From Bacteroides timonensis (GTDB taxonomy: Bacteria > Bacteroidota > Bacteroidia > Bacteroidales > Bacteroidaceae), in NCBI RefSeq assembly GCF_000513195.1, contig NZ_CBVI010000011.1, positions 1-46,513 on the forward strand: 46,513 nucleotides of DNA, in the 5' to 3' direction. Positions 7,570 to 16,522 of the stretch are shown here, one piece after another. The position numbers and the translations under genes were made by a program. The notes under the pieces are model-generated. The model was not told the DNA's origin. It made no database searches and was given only the letters and a program-made list of their open reading frames with translations. Numbering within the stretch: the first letter of the stretch is position 1; each line of letters begins with the position of its first letter.

Positions 7570-9921
7570 ATGAAAACCGACAAACTAAAATATGTTTTAG
7601 CCTTCATCTTTTTGCTGTGTGCTTTTTGGTGCGGAGTCAATTTTAAACGGTGGTACACTATTAACCACCGGATAGAAAAAATGATTTCTCTTGTTTATTC
7701 TTCCTCTCCTCAGTATGATTGTTACGGAAACTTTGAAGAACTCTTGAAACAGGAATTCAGGAAGCAGGGAATAGAACCGATATTTGATAAATTTTATCTG
7801 GATTTCAATACTGTCACGCCGGAAGATGGGATAAAAAATATGGAGGCTTATCTTAGTATCATCAAAGATAAACCGATGGCGCTGATCCTCACAGTGGGCG
7901 ACCAAGCCGCATCTTCCCTGCTTTCTACCCGCCATCGACTACTTTCCTCCATTCCTGTAGTGGCTTGCAATGTACGTTTTCCCGATGAGAAACTTATAAA
8001 AGAATATGAGCGGAGAAAGGTATATGTGCTGCGTGATGCGCCGGATTTTAAGCATAACATTGATTTTATAAAATCTTTGCAGCCACATGTAGGGATAGAT
8101 ATTATTTATAATATTGATCTGACTCCGCTTGGATATAAATCGTTTGATTTATTAACCCGGTTTGCGGATAGAAAAGAAATTCGGCTTTTAGGCTGTGAGT
8201 CTACTTTTTCAGTGGAGCATGAATACAGGAAATTGCAGGAAATGGTTGAGCATTATAATCTGATGCCTGCAAGGGCAAACAACCATATTGATAAAGATGA
8301 TTTTACCATAAGCCTTTGCCCTTTTCGTTATATAAAAGGGACCTCTTTGTTTACCGAGATAGAAAAAACAAAAGCTGGGAGGGAAAAACAAGTTTTCCTG
8401 TTAGATAAGTTCGACCAGATGTCGCTTCCGATAACTAAAGCCTTAAACATCCCTTCTTTCAGCTGTCTCCGCCAGGGATTTGGGGAGGATGCCAAGATTG
8501 TGGGCGGCTACATGGCTACTGATGAGATTTCTGCGCGTACTGCGGCTGATTTTTCTGTTCGTCTGATGAATAAGGAGAAAATTGGTATGCCGAAAATCAG
8601 GGATATGGAAAAGGAATATGTACTGGATTGGACTTATTTCTCAGCCTATACGGACTTTGATGTGAAAAATGTACCTGAAGATGTCCGTATTATCAATTAC
8701 TCCTTCTATGACCGGTATCGGAAGGAACTTTATTTCCTGAGCGGATTGTTTATCCTTACTTTTATTCTGGTATTGATCAGTCTGCTGCGTATGCGCCGGC
8801 GTTCGCGTGTGGAACGTAAGAATATGGAGATGCTTGAGGAGACTCATAAGCGGCTGACACTTTCTATGGATGGAGGACGTATTTCGCTTTGGAATATACA
8901 GGGGGATAATATTGAATTTGATGAGAACTATACGCGTTTGGTAGGAATGAAGCAGAGGATATTTGTGCGGACTGATTTCCTGAAATATGCGTATCCCGAT
9001 GATGTTTTTCTATTGAATTCATTGTACGAAACACTGCATCAATCTACAGATATGCAGGTTAGGCGTGTACGTTTCTCTTTCGGTGAAGAAGATTATCGTT
9101 GGTATGAACTTCGGTGCCGCAGTTTGAAAGATGCGGAAGGAAGGATAATGCTGGCGGGCATTATGCAGGATATTCAGATACAGGTAGAACGTGAAGAACA
9201 ACTCATTCAGGCTAAGCAGATGGCCGAAAATGCTGAGTTGAAACAATCTTTCCTGAATAATATGAGCCATGAAATCCGTACTCCGCTGAATGCCATTGTA
9301 GGTTTCACCAATTTGCTGGTTGGCGAGGGGGGGGATGAGATTGAACCGGATGAGAGGAAGGCCATGCTTGAGAGCATTAACCGTAACAACGAATTACTCT
9401 TGAAACTGGTCAATGATGTGGTGGAAATATCACGTCTGGATTCCGGCAGCATGGATCTCGAAATAAAAGAATGGGACATGAGGACGATTGTGAAAGAGAT
9501 TTATATGGCTTACCAGGCATTAATCAAGCCCTCGTTACAGTTTCATCTGGCTTTGGATGAGAATCCCTCTTTACCTGTTAATATAGATCGTATGCGTTTT
9601 ATCCAGGTTATTTCCAATTTTCTGGGCAATGCGGATAAGTTTACCCGGAGTGGTTCTATTACATTAGGATGCAAAGTGGATAAAAAAGGTCGGAAGGTCA
9701 GTGTGTATGTACAGGATACAGGGAAGGGAATTGATGAGAAAGAACTCATGATGATCTTTGACCGTTTTTATAAGACTGACGAGTTTGAACAAGGAAGCGG
9801 GCTTGGGCTTTCTATCTGTAAAGTCATTATTGAGAAGCTTTGCGGACATATAGAGGTGCAGTCTGAAGTAGGAAAAGGAAGCTGTTTTACGGTTGTTCTA
9901 TCTTTGGCGGATGAGGTATGA
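7570..9921 (+). CDS. Membrane sensor histidine kinase with ABC-binding-protein-like periplasmic domain
   Basis: 783 aa from the ATG at 7570. Order: TM1 (about 8-25), periplasmic domain (about 30-375), TM2 (about 382-402), a PAS-like region (about 420-535), HisKA with His567 in 'NNMSHEIRTPLNAIVGF', and HATPase_c with 'SNFLGNADKFT', 'VQDTGKGID' and 'GSGLGLSICK'. The periplasmic part, with 'ALILTVGDQAASSLL' and 'IPVVACNVRFPDEK', resembles the periplasmic-binding fold of ABC transporter substrate-binding proteins, suggesting a small-molecule ligand. There is no receiver or DNA-binding domain. The next gene, on the same strand after 87 nt, is the HTCS of the PUL. Its phosphorylation partner is unknown; signalling into the PUL is possible but not shown. 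Confidence 0.85.
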   Translation: MKTDKLKYVLAFIFLLCAFWCGVNFKRWYTINHRIEKMISLVYSSSPQYDCYGNFEELLKQEFRKQGIEPIFDKFYLDFNTVTPEDGIKNMEAYLSIIKDKPMALILTVGDQAASSLLSTRHRLLSSIPVVACNVRFPDEKLIKEYERRKVYVLRDAPDFKHNIDFIKSLQPHVGIDIIYNIDLTPLGYKSFDLLTRFADRKEIRLLGCESTFSVEHEYRKLQEMVEHYNLMPARANNHIDKDDFTISLCPFRYIKGTSLFTEIEKTKAGREKQVFLLDKFDQMSLPITKALNIPSFSCLRQGFGEDAKIVGGYMATDEISARTAADFSVRLMNKEKIGMPKIRDMEKEYVLDWTYFSAYTDFDVKNVPEDVRIINYSFYDRYRKELYFLSGLFILTFILVLISLLRMRRRSRVERKNMEMLEETHKRLTLSMDGGRISLWNIQGDNIEFDENYTRLVGMKQRIFVRTDFLKYAYPDDVFLLNSLYETLHQSTDMQVRRVRFSFGEEDYRWYELRCRSLKDAEGRIMLAGIMQDIQIQVEREEQLIQAKQMAENAELKQSFLNNMSHEIRTPLNAIVGFTNLLVGEGGDEIEPDERKAMLESINRNNELLLKLVNDVVEISRLDSGSMDLEIKEWDMRTIVKEIYMAYQALIKPSLQFHLALDENPSLPVNIDRMRFIQVISNFLGNADKFTRSGSITLGCKVDKKGRKVSVYVQDTGKGIDEKELMMIFDRFYKTDEFEQGSGLGLSICKVIIEKLCGHIEVQSEVGKGSCFTVVLSLADEV

Positions 9922-9958
9922 GACTTCTGACGGGTTCTTTAAAATAATAGCCGAAACA

Positions 9959-9990
9959 TTTGATATCGCTCTCAGGGTATTGTATATTTG
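9959..9990 (+). promoter_or_regulatory. Promoter of HTCS gene
   Basis: TTTG (9959-9962), a 20-nt spacer, then TATATTTG (9983-9990): an ideal Bacteroides promoter. The ATG at 10009 follows after 18 nt, so the HTCS can be made independently of the upstream kinase. Confidence 0.7.
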
Positions 9991-10008
9991 CGGCATTAAT
10001 CTTTAAAT

Positions 10009-13000
10009 ATGAGAACATACAAAATCAGAACGCAACGATTCATTCTACTTATTCTACTCCTATCCTGCATTACCTCCGTTTTTTCTTCTGATTTTTTCCA
10101 CCGGATAGCAGAAGATGACGGTCTGAGTAATAGAAGGTGTTTCTCTGTCCAGCAAGATAAGCATGGTTTTATGTGGATTTCCACCAAACTGGGGGTAGAC
10201 CGGTTTGATGGGAAAAATTTCAGGCATTATCCTTTGAATCTATTTCCCGACCAGGGGTATAACAGGATAGGGGTAAATTATCTGCGTTGTTCACCGGATA
10301 GTACGCTCTGGGTATTTAGCGAAGCAGGGCTTCTTTTTCAATATGACGAACGGAAGGATGAGTTTGAACTGATATATGCTGTGCGTGACTTCTTCAATAA
10401 TCATTCTATTGTTCTGAATGATGTTATGTTCGATTCCCCTGAAACAGTTTTACTGTCAACTTCCAAAGGCGTTTTGAAGTTGAACTTACCGGACAAAATG
10501 GCTTTACTGCTCCCCGGAACCGAAGAGTTGTCTGTAAATCAAGTGAACAAGAATGATGACCGATATTATGTTTCTACCCGTGACGGACTTTATATAAGTA
10601 TCTTCTCCAAGACCGGCCCTATGGAAGTACGCTTCCGTTGTCTGGAAGGGAAAAATGTATTATCGACCTATGTGGATATGGTAAATCGCAGAATACTGAT
10701 CGGTACCCTGGATGCAGGTCTGTATAGCCGTTCCTTAGAAATGGAGGACTTACAGAAATTGCCTCTGCCAATTACGAAGCCCATACGCTCCATTGTTTCC
10801 TATACACCGGATAAAATTGCCGTAGGAGTGGATTTGGAAGGTGTCTTTGTCATAGATAAGGCTAACCTGACAATAGATAAACAATATGCCTACAATGAAG
10901 CTTCTTCCACCTCCATTTTTACGAATAATGTGCGGGGGCTTTTTGTCGACAACCAGTTCAATCTGTGGGTGGCAACTTATCACGGAGGAATCTCTTTTCA
11001 AGACTCTTACAAATTGAACTTTGACTATTTCCAGCATCGGACAGGTGATTCGCAAAGCATTGGAAATGATGTGGTGAATGCGGTGCTGGAAGATTCTTCA
11101 GGTAATTTCTGGTTTGGAACGAATAGTGGTGTCAGCATGCTCTCAGTGCACACGCACACCTGGACGCATTACTTTAACAGGAATATTTCCGGTGAAAAAG
11201 GAAACGCGATACTCACCATTGCCGAAGATTCGCAAGGACGTATATGGGCGGGAGGATACTCTTTCGGCGTTGCCTGCATCGACTGGAAAAGGGGAGATGT
11301 GAAAAGATATCACGTTGAGGACCGGAATCCTATTATCTCCACCAATTATATTTACTCCATTTATCCGGATGGTGATCTGCTCTGGTTTGGAGGAATTATG
11401 GGAGATATCACTTCACTGAATATAAAGACCGGGCTGGTAAGTAAGTATAATATAAGTAAGGTGAACCAGTTTGAAAGACAGTCGGACCGGCTGCTGGTGA
11501 TGGGATTGTATAGCGGACTTTTTATTCTCAACAAAGAAACAAGTGAGATTAAATCAACGGCTATCACCAAAGAAGTAACAACTATCTATCGGATCAGGGA
11601 TGGAGCCTACTGGGTGGGAACAAGAAACTATGGACTGTATTATTATGATATGGAAAACGATTCCATACGCCAGTACACAGTGGACGATCATCTTTCATCT
11701 AACTATATTTATGGGATAGCTCCCGATGCGGAAGGTCATTTGTGGATTGCCACGGAAAATGGTCTGAATAAACTGTCTCCTGCTACGGGGGGTATCGAAG
11801 TGTTCGACAAACAGGACGGTTTGCCATCCAATCAGTTCAATAAGTCGGCTTGTTGGGTTTGCCGTAACGGAGATATACTGTTGGGAAGTACCGACGGGGC
11901 TATTCTGTTCAGACCGGATGAGATAAGAAAGACGAAACTTCCTGCAGATTACGAGACGATTGTTTATCAGTTTGATGTGTTCAATGAACCGGTATATTGT
12001 ACGGATGCATCAAATTTGCTGCGTGAACCGATTTATAAGACAGACCGGATAGAACTGCCTTACAACAGGAATTTCTTCTCTTTTCATTTTGTTACGCCTA
12101 ATTATCAGACACCGCAAAAGACACAGTATTCTTATTATCTGGAAGGGCATGATATTTCGTGGTCGGTTCCGGCTTCGACCCATGTGGCTACGTATTCTAA
12201 GGTGGCACCGGGCAGTTACGTCTTCCATGTAAAATCGGTGATAGATGGAGCGGATCAGAAGGAGCGGATAATTTATGTTACAGTGGCTGAACCGTGGTGG
12301 AATACGATTTGGGCGCGACTGGTCTATCTGGCTTTGTTTTCCCTGTTTCTTTTCTATATTTACAGGATGATCAAACAGAAGCAGGAGAAGAGGAATACAG
12401 AAGTCAAAATAGATTTCTTTGTCACCACGGCTCATGATCTGTTGACACCGCTCAACCTGATACAGGCTCCATTGAAGGACTTGGAGAATGAGATTCCGCC
12501 TTCGGGACAAGGCTCTCAGTTGTTGCAAATGGCCCTGAATAATTCATCCAAGCTGGCGCATTATGTGGAGAAACTACTGGACTTTCAGCGTGTATCACTG
12601 AATGCGAGCCGATTGGTCGTTTCCAAACAAATGCTTGAGGTTTTCCTGCGTCATCGACTGGATTCCTTTAAATTGGTAGCAGGAAACAAGTATATTCATA
12701 TAGAAAACAAACTGGAAGATTCTACCCGGCAGGAAATCTGGTTCGACAAGGAGAAGATAACGCGTATATTGGATAATCTTCTATCCAATGCAATCAAATA
12801 TACTCCTTATGGAGGAAAGATTAGTATTGAAGCATCGGTAGACGAGCATAAGTGGTATTTGCGTATCAAGGATACCGGTATCGGAATCTCCACCCGCGGA
12901 CAGAGGCATATCTTCAAACATATCTTCAGAGCGGATAATGCAATAAATTCCGGTGAAATAGGCAGTGGTATCGGATTGAAGTTGGTAGGAGCGCTTGTTA

Positions 13001-13911
13001 AACTGCATCAGGGTAAAATTTCCTTCCGAAGCAAAGTGGATGAAGGTACGGAATTCTTTTTGTCCTTTCCTTTGACATACGAGAATGCAGTGGATCATTC
13101 GGAAAATAGTGAGAATGTTCCACTCGGTCATGACGTCTCTGTTAGCGATCCTCACGTAAATCGCGTTATGGTGGTGGAAGACGATCCCGAAATGTCCCGT
13201 TACATTGAGATGTCGCTGAGTGATGTCTATCATGTAAAGACCTTCAATAATGCCGTTGAAGCTTTGGACGGCATAGATGCTTTCTCACCTCAACTTATTA
13301 TTTCGGATGTGTTGATGCCGGGAATGACGGGGTTTGAGTTCTGCCAGAAGGTGAAAGGTAATATAAAGACTTCTCATATTCCATTCCTGCTGCTTACGGG
13401 AGTTACGGATAAGAAAAGCATATTGGAAGGTATGCGTCTGGGAGCTATCGACTATATTGCCAAGCCCTTCGACAAAGAAGTATTGCGAAGCAAAATAGCC
13501 AATATCTTTGAATTGCGGCAAGCCGCCCAAAGGCAATGTCTGGAAGAACTGAAAAACAACAATGCCGTGGAATTATCGAACAAGGCGGACAATGAATTTA
13601 TGGAAAAGCTTCTGAAGTTGATAGAGACTAATATAGATAATCCGGAATTAAATATTCAGATGATGTGCAGTGAACTCGCCATGAGCCGTACGTTGCTATA
13701 TAATAAGATTACCCAACTGACCGGTAAGTCTCCCACTGAATTTATCCGTATTTTCCGGCTTAAGCAGGCGGCTGCGCTTCTCCTTTCAGGAGAGTATTCG
13801 GTGACGGATGTTGCTTTTAAGGTGGGAATTGACAATCCGAAATACTTTAGTCGTATTTTCAAGGAATTTTATGGTGTATCTCCCAAAGAGTATCTGGCAA
13901 AAAGAGAATAA
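10009..13911 (+). CDS. Hybrid two-component system regulator (HTCS) of the PUL
   Basis: 1300 aa. Signal/TM segment (about 8-26), then a long periplasmic sensor of reg_prop-type beta-propeller repeats (about 30-690, recurring patterns such as 'DKHGFMWISTKLGV' and 'AEGHLWIATENGL'), a Y_Y_Y domain (about 700-765), one TM (about 770-787), HisKA (His809), HATPase_c ('NLLSNAIKYTP', 'DTGIGIS', 'GSGIGLKLV'), a receiver (Asp1100 in 'ISDVLMPGM', Lys in 'AKPF') and a C-terminal AraC-type HTH ending at the last residue. HTCS proteins bind a glycan breakdown product in the periplasm and activate the adjacent PUL. The H box reads AHDLLTPL, not the usual SHEhRTPL. The gene has its own promoter and terminator and lies just upstream of the GH3/SusCD genes, its likely targets. 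Confidence 0.93.
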   Translation: MRTYKIRTQRFILLILLLSCITSVFSSDFFHRIAEDDGLSNRRCFSVQQDKHGFMWISTKLGVDRFDGKNFRHYPLNLFPDQGYNRIGVNYLRCSPDSTLWVFSEAGLLFQYDERKDEFELIYAVRDFFNNHSIVLNDVMFDSPETVLLSTSKGVLKLNLPDKMALLLPGTEELSVNQVNKNDDRYYVSTRDGLYISIFSKTGPMEVRFRCLEGKNVLSTYVDMVNRRILIGTLDAGLYSRSLEMEDLQKLPLPITKPIRSIVSYTPDKIAVGVDLEGVFVIDKANLTIDKQYAYNEASSTSIFTNNVRGLFVDNQFNLWVATYHGGISFQDSYKLNFDYFQHRTGDSQSIGNDVVNAVLEDSSGNFWFGTNSGVSMLSVHTHTWTHYFNRNISGEKGNAILTIAEDSQGRIWAGGYSFGVACIDWKRGDVKRYHVEDRNPIISTNYIYSIYPDGDLLWFGGIMGDITSLNIKTGLVSKYNISKVNQFERQSDRLLVMGLYSGLFILNKETSEIKSTAITKEVTTIYRIRDGAYWVGTRNYGLYYYDMENDSIRQYTVDDHLSSNYIYGIAPDAEGHLWIATENGLNKLSPATGGIEVFDKQDGLPSNQFNKSACWVCRNGDILLGSTDGAILFRPDEIRKTKLPADYETIVYQFDVFNEPVYCTDASNLLREPIYKTDRIELPYNRNFFSFHFVTPNYQTPQKTQYSYYLEGHDISWSVPASTHVATYSKVAPGSYVFHVKSVIDGADQKERIIYVTVAEPWWNTIWARLVYLALFSLFLFYIYRMIKQKQEKRNTEVKIDFFVTTAHDLLTPLNLIQAPLKDLENEIPPSGQGSQLLQMALNNSSKLAHYVEKLLDFQRVSLNASRLVVSKQMLEVFLRHRLDSFKLVAGNKYIHIENKLEDSTRQEIWFDKEKITRILDNLLSNAIKYTPYGGKISIEASVDEHKWYLRIKDTGIGISTRGQRHIFKHIFRADNAINSGEIGSGIGLKLVGALVKLHQGKISFRSKVDEGTEFFLSFPLTYENAVDHSENSENVPLGHDVSVSDPHVNRVMVVEDDPEMSRYIEMSLSDVYHVKTFNNAVEALDGIDAFSPQLIISDVLMPGMTGFEFCQKVKGNIKTSHIPFLLLTGVTDKKSILEGMRLGAIDYIAKPFDKEVLRSKIANIFELRQAAQRQCLEELKNNNAVELSNKADNEFMEKLLKLIETNIDNPELNIQMMCSELAMSRTLLYNKITQLTGKSPTEFIRIFRLKQAAALLLSGEYSVTDVAFKVGIDNPKYFSRIFKEFYGVSPKEYLAKRE

Positions 13912-13936
13912 GTAACGCTACTGAATAAAAGAAATA

Positions 13937-13973
13937 AAAATGCGGTGTGATCTTAATGGTTACACCGCATTTT
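13937..13973 (+). terminator. Terminator after HTCS gene
   Basis: AAAATGCGGTGT (13937-13948) pairs with ACACCGCATTTT (13962-13973), a 12-bp stem with a 13-nt loop; the T run is partly in the stem. It separates the regulator from the PUL structural genes. Confidence 0.75.
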
Positions 13974-14013
13974 GTGTCATATAAGCCTTGTAGAAGGCAA
14001 TATATGAACATCT

Positions 14014-14069
14014 GTGCACCTGGAATGATGTATAATGTACCTCTTTCTTTTCCCTTCCCGCTACATTTG
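14014..14069 (+). promoter_or_regulatory. GH3-1 promoter with candidate HTCS operator
   Basis: The -7 box is TACATTTG (14062-14069), about 58 nt before the ATG; no good -33 is visible, fitting an activator-dependent promoter. GTGCACCT (14014-14021) begins exactly 48 nt upstream of the -7 box, followed 5 nt later by GATG. The same 8-mer, distance and GATG offset occur before GH3-2. Confidence 0.5.
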
Positions 14070-14126
14070 CAACTGTAAATCGAATGGCTTATGTAAGGCC
14101 GGATAAATTTAATACCTTTATTATAT

Positions 14127-16433
14127 ATGAGAATTTATTTATTAGTTATGATGCTGCCGATTTTCTTTTCAGGGTGCTCTGATAAGGATAAAGATCCGCT
14201 TTATCTGGATGCTTCCCAACCTGTGGAGAAAAGGGTAAATGATTTGATGAACCGTATGACATTGCAGGAGAAAGTAGCACAGATGTCACAATACGTAGGT
14301 ATAGAACACATGAAAGCTGCCGAAAAAGACATGACGGTGGAGGAAATGAAGAAAAGCCATGCCAAAGGATTTTATCCTGATCTGCATTCTACCGAACTGA
14401 TTGAAATGACCAAACAAGGGCTTATCGGATCTTTTCTGCATGTAATTACCAGTGAAGAAGCCAATCGATTACAATCATATGCCATGCAATCGCGTCTTAA
14501 AATACCTTTACTCATCGGCATTGATGCCATTCATGGTACCGGACTCTACAGAGGAGCTACCATTTATCCTACTCCCATCGGACAGGCTGCAACCTTCGAA
14601 CCGGAACTGGCTGAAAAAGCTTCTCGCCAGACTGCTCTTGAAATGCGTGCCACCGGTACCCATTGGGCATTTACTCCCAATGTAGAAGTGGCTCGTGATG
14701 CCCGTTGGGGACGGGTGGGAGAGACCTTTGGCGAAGACCCTTTTCTTGTAGGACAGATGGGAGCAGCTACTGTCAGAGGACTTCAGACAAGTGACTTTAC
14801 CGGACAGGATAAAGTACTGGCATGTACCAAACACTTTATCGGTGGAAGCCAACCTGTCAATGGCATCAATGGTGCTCCTTGCGATATCTCCGATCGTACA
14901 TTGCACGAGGTTTTCATGCCTCCTTTTAAAGACTGTCTGGATGCCGGCGCATATACTTTTATGATGGCACATAATGAACTTAACGGAGTGCCCTGCCATA
15001 CCAGTAAATACCTGATGAAGGATATCCTGAGAGATATCTGGAAATTCAACGGGTTCATAGTGAGCGACTGGATGGATATTGAGCAGGTGCACGAAAAGCA
15101 TCGCACCGCCGCTACGCTGAAAGACGCATATCTGCAAAGCGTGAAGAACGGGATGGATATGCACATGCATGGTCCTGAATTTGCGGATGCCATTATAGAA
15201 CTGGTTGATGAAAAGGAACTTCCCATGAGCCGCATAGATGATGCCGTCAGCAAGATACTGACTGCCAAATTCAAGCTGGGCTTGTTTGAGAATCCTTATA
15301 TAGATGAAAAGAAAGTCTCCCAAGTTCTGTTCAGTGCCGAACATCGTGAAACAGCACTCGAAATGGCGAGAAAAAGTATTGTGCTTCTGAAAAATGATAA
15401 TAATCTGCTTCCTTTGGATGGCGACCGTTATAAAAAGGTTTTTGTAACCGGCCCCAATGCTGACAACCAGACTATTTTGGGTGACTGGGCTTTTGAACAA
15501 CCGGACTCCTGCGTGACTACAGTCATTGAGGGATTGCGAATGGTTTCTCCCCAGACTGACTTTGATTTCTTCCCTTTTGCCACCAATTTGCGCACTATGG
15601 AAATATCTCGTGTCTTGCAAGCGAAAGAGAAGGCCCGAAAAGCCGATCTGGCTATTGTAGTGGTGGGTGAGAACTCTATGCGCTATATGTGGAAAGACAA
15701 AACTTGCGGTGAGAATGTGGACCGTTATGAATTGTCATTGGTAGGTTTGCAACAACAGTTGGTAGAGGAGATTTATGCTACGGGAGTTCCCACTATTGTC
15801 GTATTGGTCAACGGTCGTCCGTTAAGCACTGAGTGGATTGCTGAAAATATTCCTGCATTGGTTGAGGCTTGGGAGCCTGGTTCATTCGGCGGACAGGCTG
15901 TTGCGGAAATCTTATACGGGAAAGTGAACCCTGAAGCAAAGCTTCCCATCACTATTCCCCGTTCTGCCGGTCAGGTTCAGACTTATTATAACCACAAGCA
16001 AACGAGCAAATGGTTCCCGTACGGTACGGGAAAAAGTACTAATCTGTTTGAGTTTGGATATGGATTGAATTATGCTTCTTTTGAATTCAGCCCTGTGAAG
16101 CTATCTGCCAGGTCGATGAATGAACAGGATACCTTGCGTGCTTCTGTTGAAGTCCGGAATATAGGTGAAAGAGCCGGAACGGAAGTGGTACAGATGTATA
16201 TACGTGATTGCTACAGTTCGGTAGTACGTCCATTGAAAGAGCTCAAAGGCTTTCATAAAATTACTTTGCAACCCGGAGAAAACCAGACTGTCACTTTTAA
16301 TATCACCGCCAAAGAACTTAGTTTTTACGATATCGATATGAACTATGGTGTGGAAAAAGGTGAGTTCGAGGTTATGATCGGGAATTCTTCCCGTGATATT
16401 GACCTGCAAAGGGAGTTATTTACCATAAAATGA
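14127..16433 (+). CDS. Glycoside hydrolase family 3 lipoprotein (GH3-1)
   Basis: 768 aa. The lipobox ends at Cys17 (IFFSGC), so the enzyme is membrane-anchored, facing the periplasm or the surface. The GH3 TIM barrel covers about 35-380, with 'DARWGRVGETFGEDP', the KHF motif ('CTKHFIGG') and the nucleophile Asp314 in 'GFIVSDWMD'. The alpha/beta sandwich follows (about 400-625) and a fibronectin-III-like domain closes the protein (about 655-765). It should remove terminal beta-linked sugars, most often glucose, from oligosaccharides. In the region where BglX-type GH3 enzymes carry SGEAxSR it has 'KDKTCGENVDRYEL', so its acid/base residue is uncertain and specificity may differ from its two neighbours. 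First structural gene of the PUL. Confidence 0.92.
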   Translation: MRIYLLVMMLPIFFSGCSDKDKDPLYLDASQPVEKRVNDLMNRMTLQEKVAQMSQYVGIEHMKAAEKDMTVEEMKKSHAKGFYPDLHSTELIEMTKQGLIGSFLHVITSEEANRLQSYAMQSRLKIPLLIGIDAIHGTGLYRGATIYPTPIGQAATFEPELAEKASRQTALEMRATGTHWAFTPNVEVARDARWGRVGETFGEDPFLVGQMGAATVRGLQTSDFTGQDKVLACTKHFIGGSQPVNGINGAPCDISDRTLHEVFMPPFKDCLDAGAYTFMMAHNELNGVPCHTSKYLMKDILRDIWKFNGFIVSDWMDIEQVHEKHRTAATLKDAYLQSVKNGMDMHMHGPEFADAIIELVDEKELPMSRIDDAVSKILTAKFKLGLFENPYIDEKKVSQVLFSAEHRETALEMARKSIVLLKNDNNLLPLDGDRYKKVFVTGPNADNQTILGDWAFEQPDSCVTTVIEGLRMVSPQTDFDFFPFATNLRTMEISRVLQAKEKARKADLAIVVVGENSMRYMWKDKTCGENVDRYELSLVGLQQQLVEEIYATGVPTIVVLVNGRPLSTEWIAENIPALVEAWEPGSFGGQAVAEILYGKVNPEAKLPITIPRSAGQVQTYYNHKQTSKWFPYGTGKSTNLFEFGYGLNYASFEFSPVKLSARSMNEQDTLRASVEVRNIGERAGTEVVQMYIRDCYSSVVRPLKELKGFHKITLQPGENQTVTFNITAKELSFYDIDMNYGVEKGEFEVMIGNSSRDIDLQRELFTIK

Positions 16434-16439
16434 TGAATA

Positions 16440-16495
16440 GTGCACCTTTTTAGATGAATTGGGGGAGTAGCAAATCCTTCTCCCCAATATCTTTG
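16440..16495 (+). promoter_or_regulatory. GH3-2 promoter with candidate HTCS operator; decides GH3-2 start
   Basis: The -7 box TATCTTTG (16488-16495) lies downstream of the first in-frame ATG (16454), which argues for the later start at 16523. GTGCACCT (16440-16447) begins 48 nt before the -7 box, then 5 nt and GATG, the same arrangement as upstream of GH3-1. No clear -33 element. Confidence 0.5.
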
Positions 16496-16522
16496 CCGAA
16501 AATAAAAACAATAAATGAGTCT

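Noticed and set aside
14508..15620. Long minus-strand ORF of 370 aa inside GH3-1
   Set aside because: It is antisense to a full-length GH3 with all catalytic motifs; its product is compositionally odd and has no family features.
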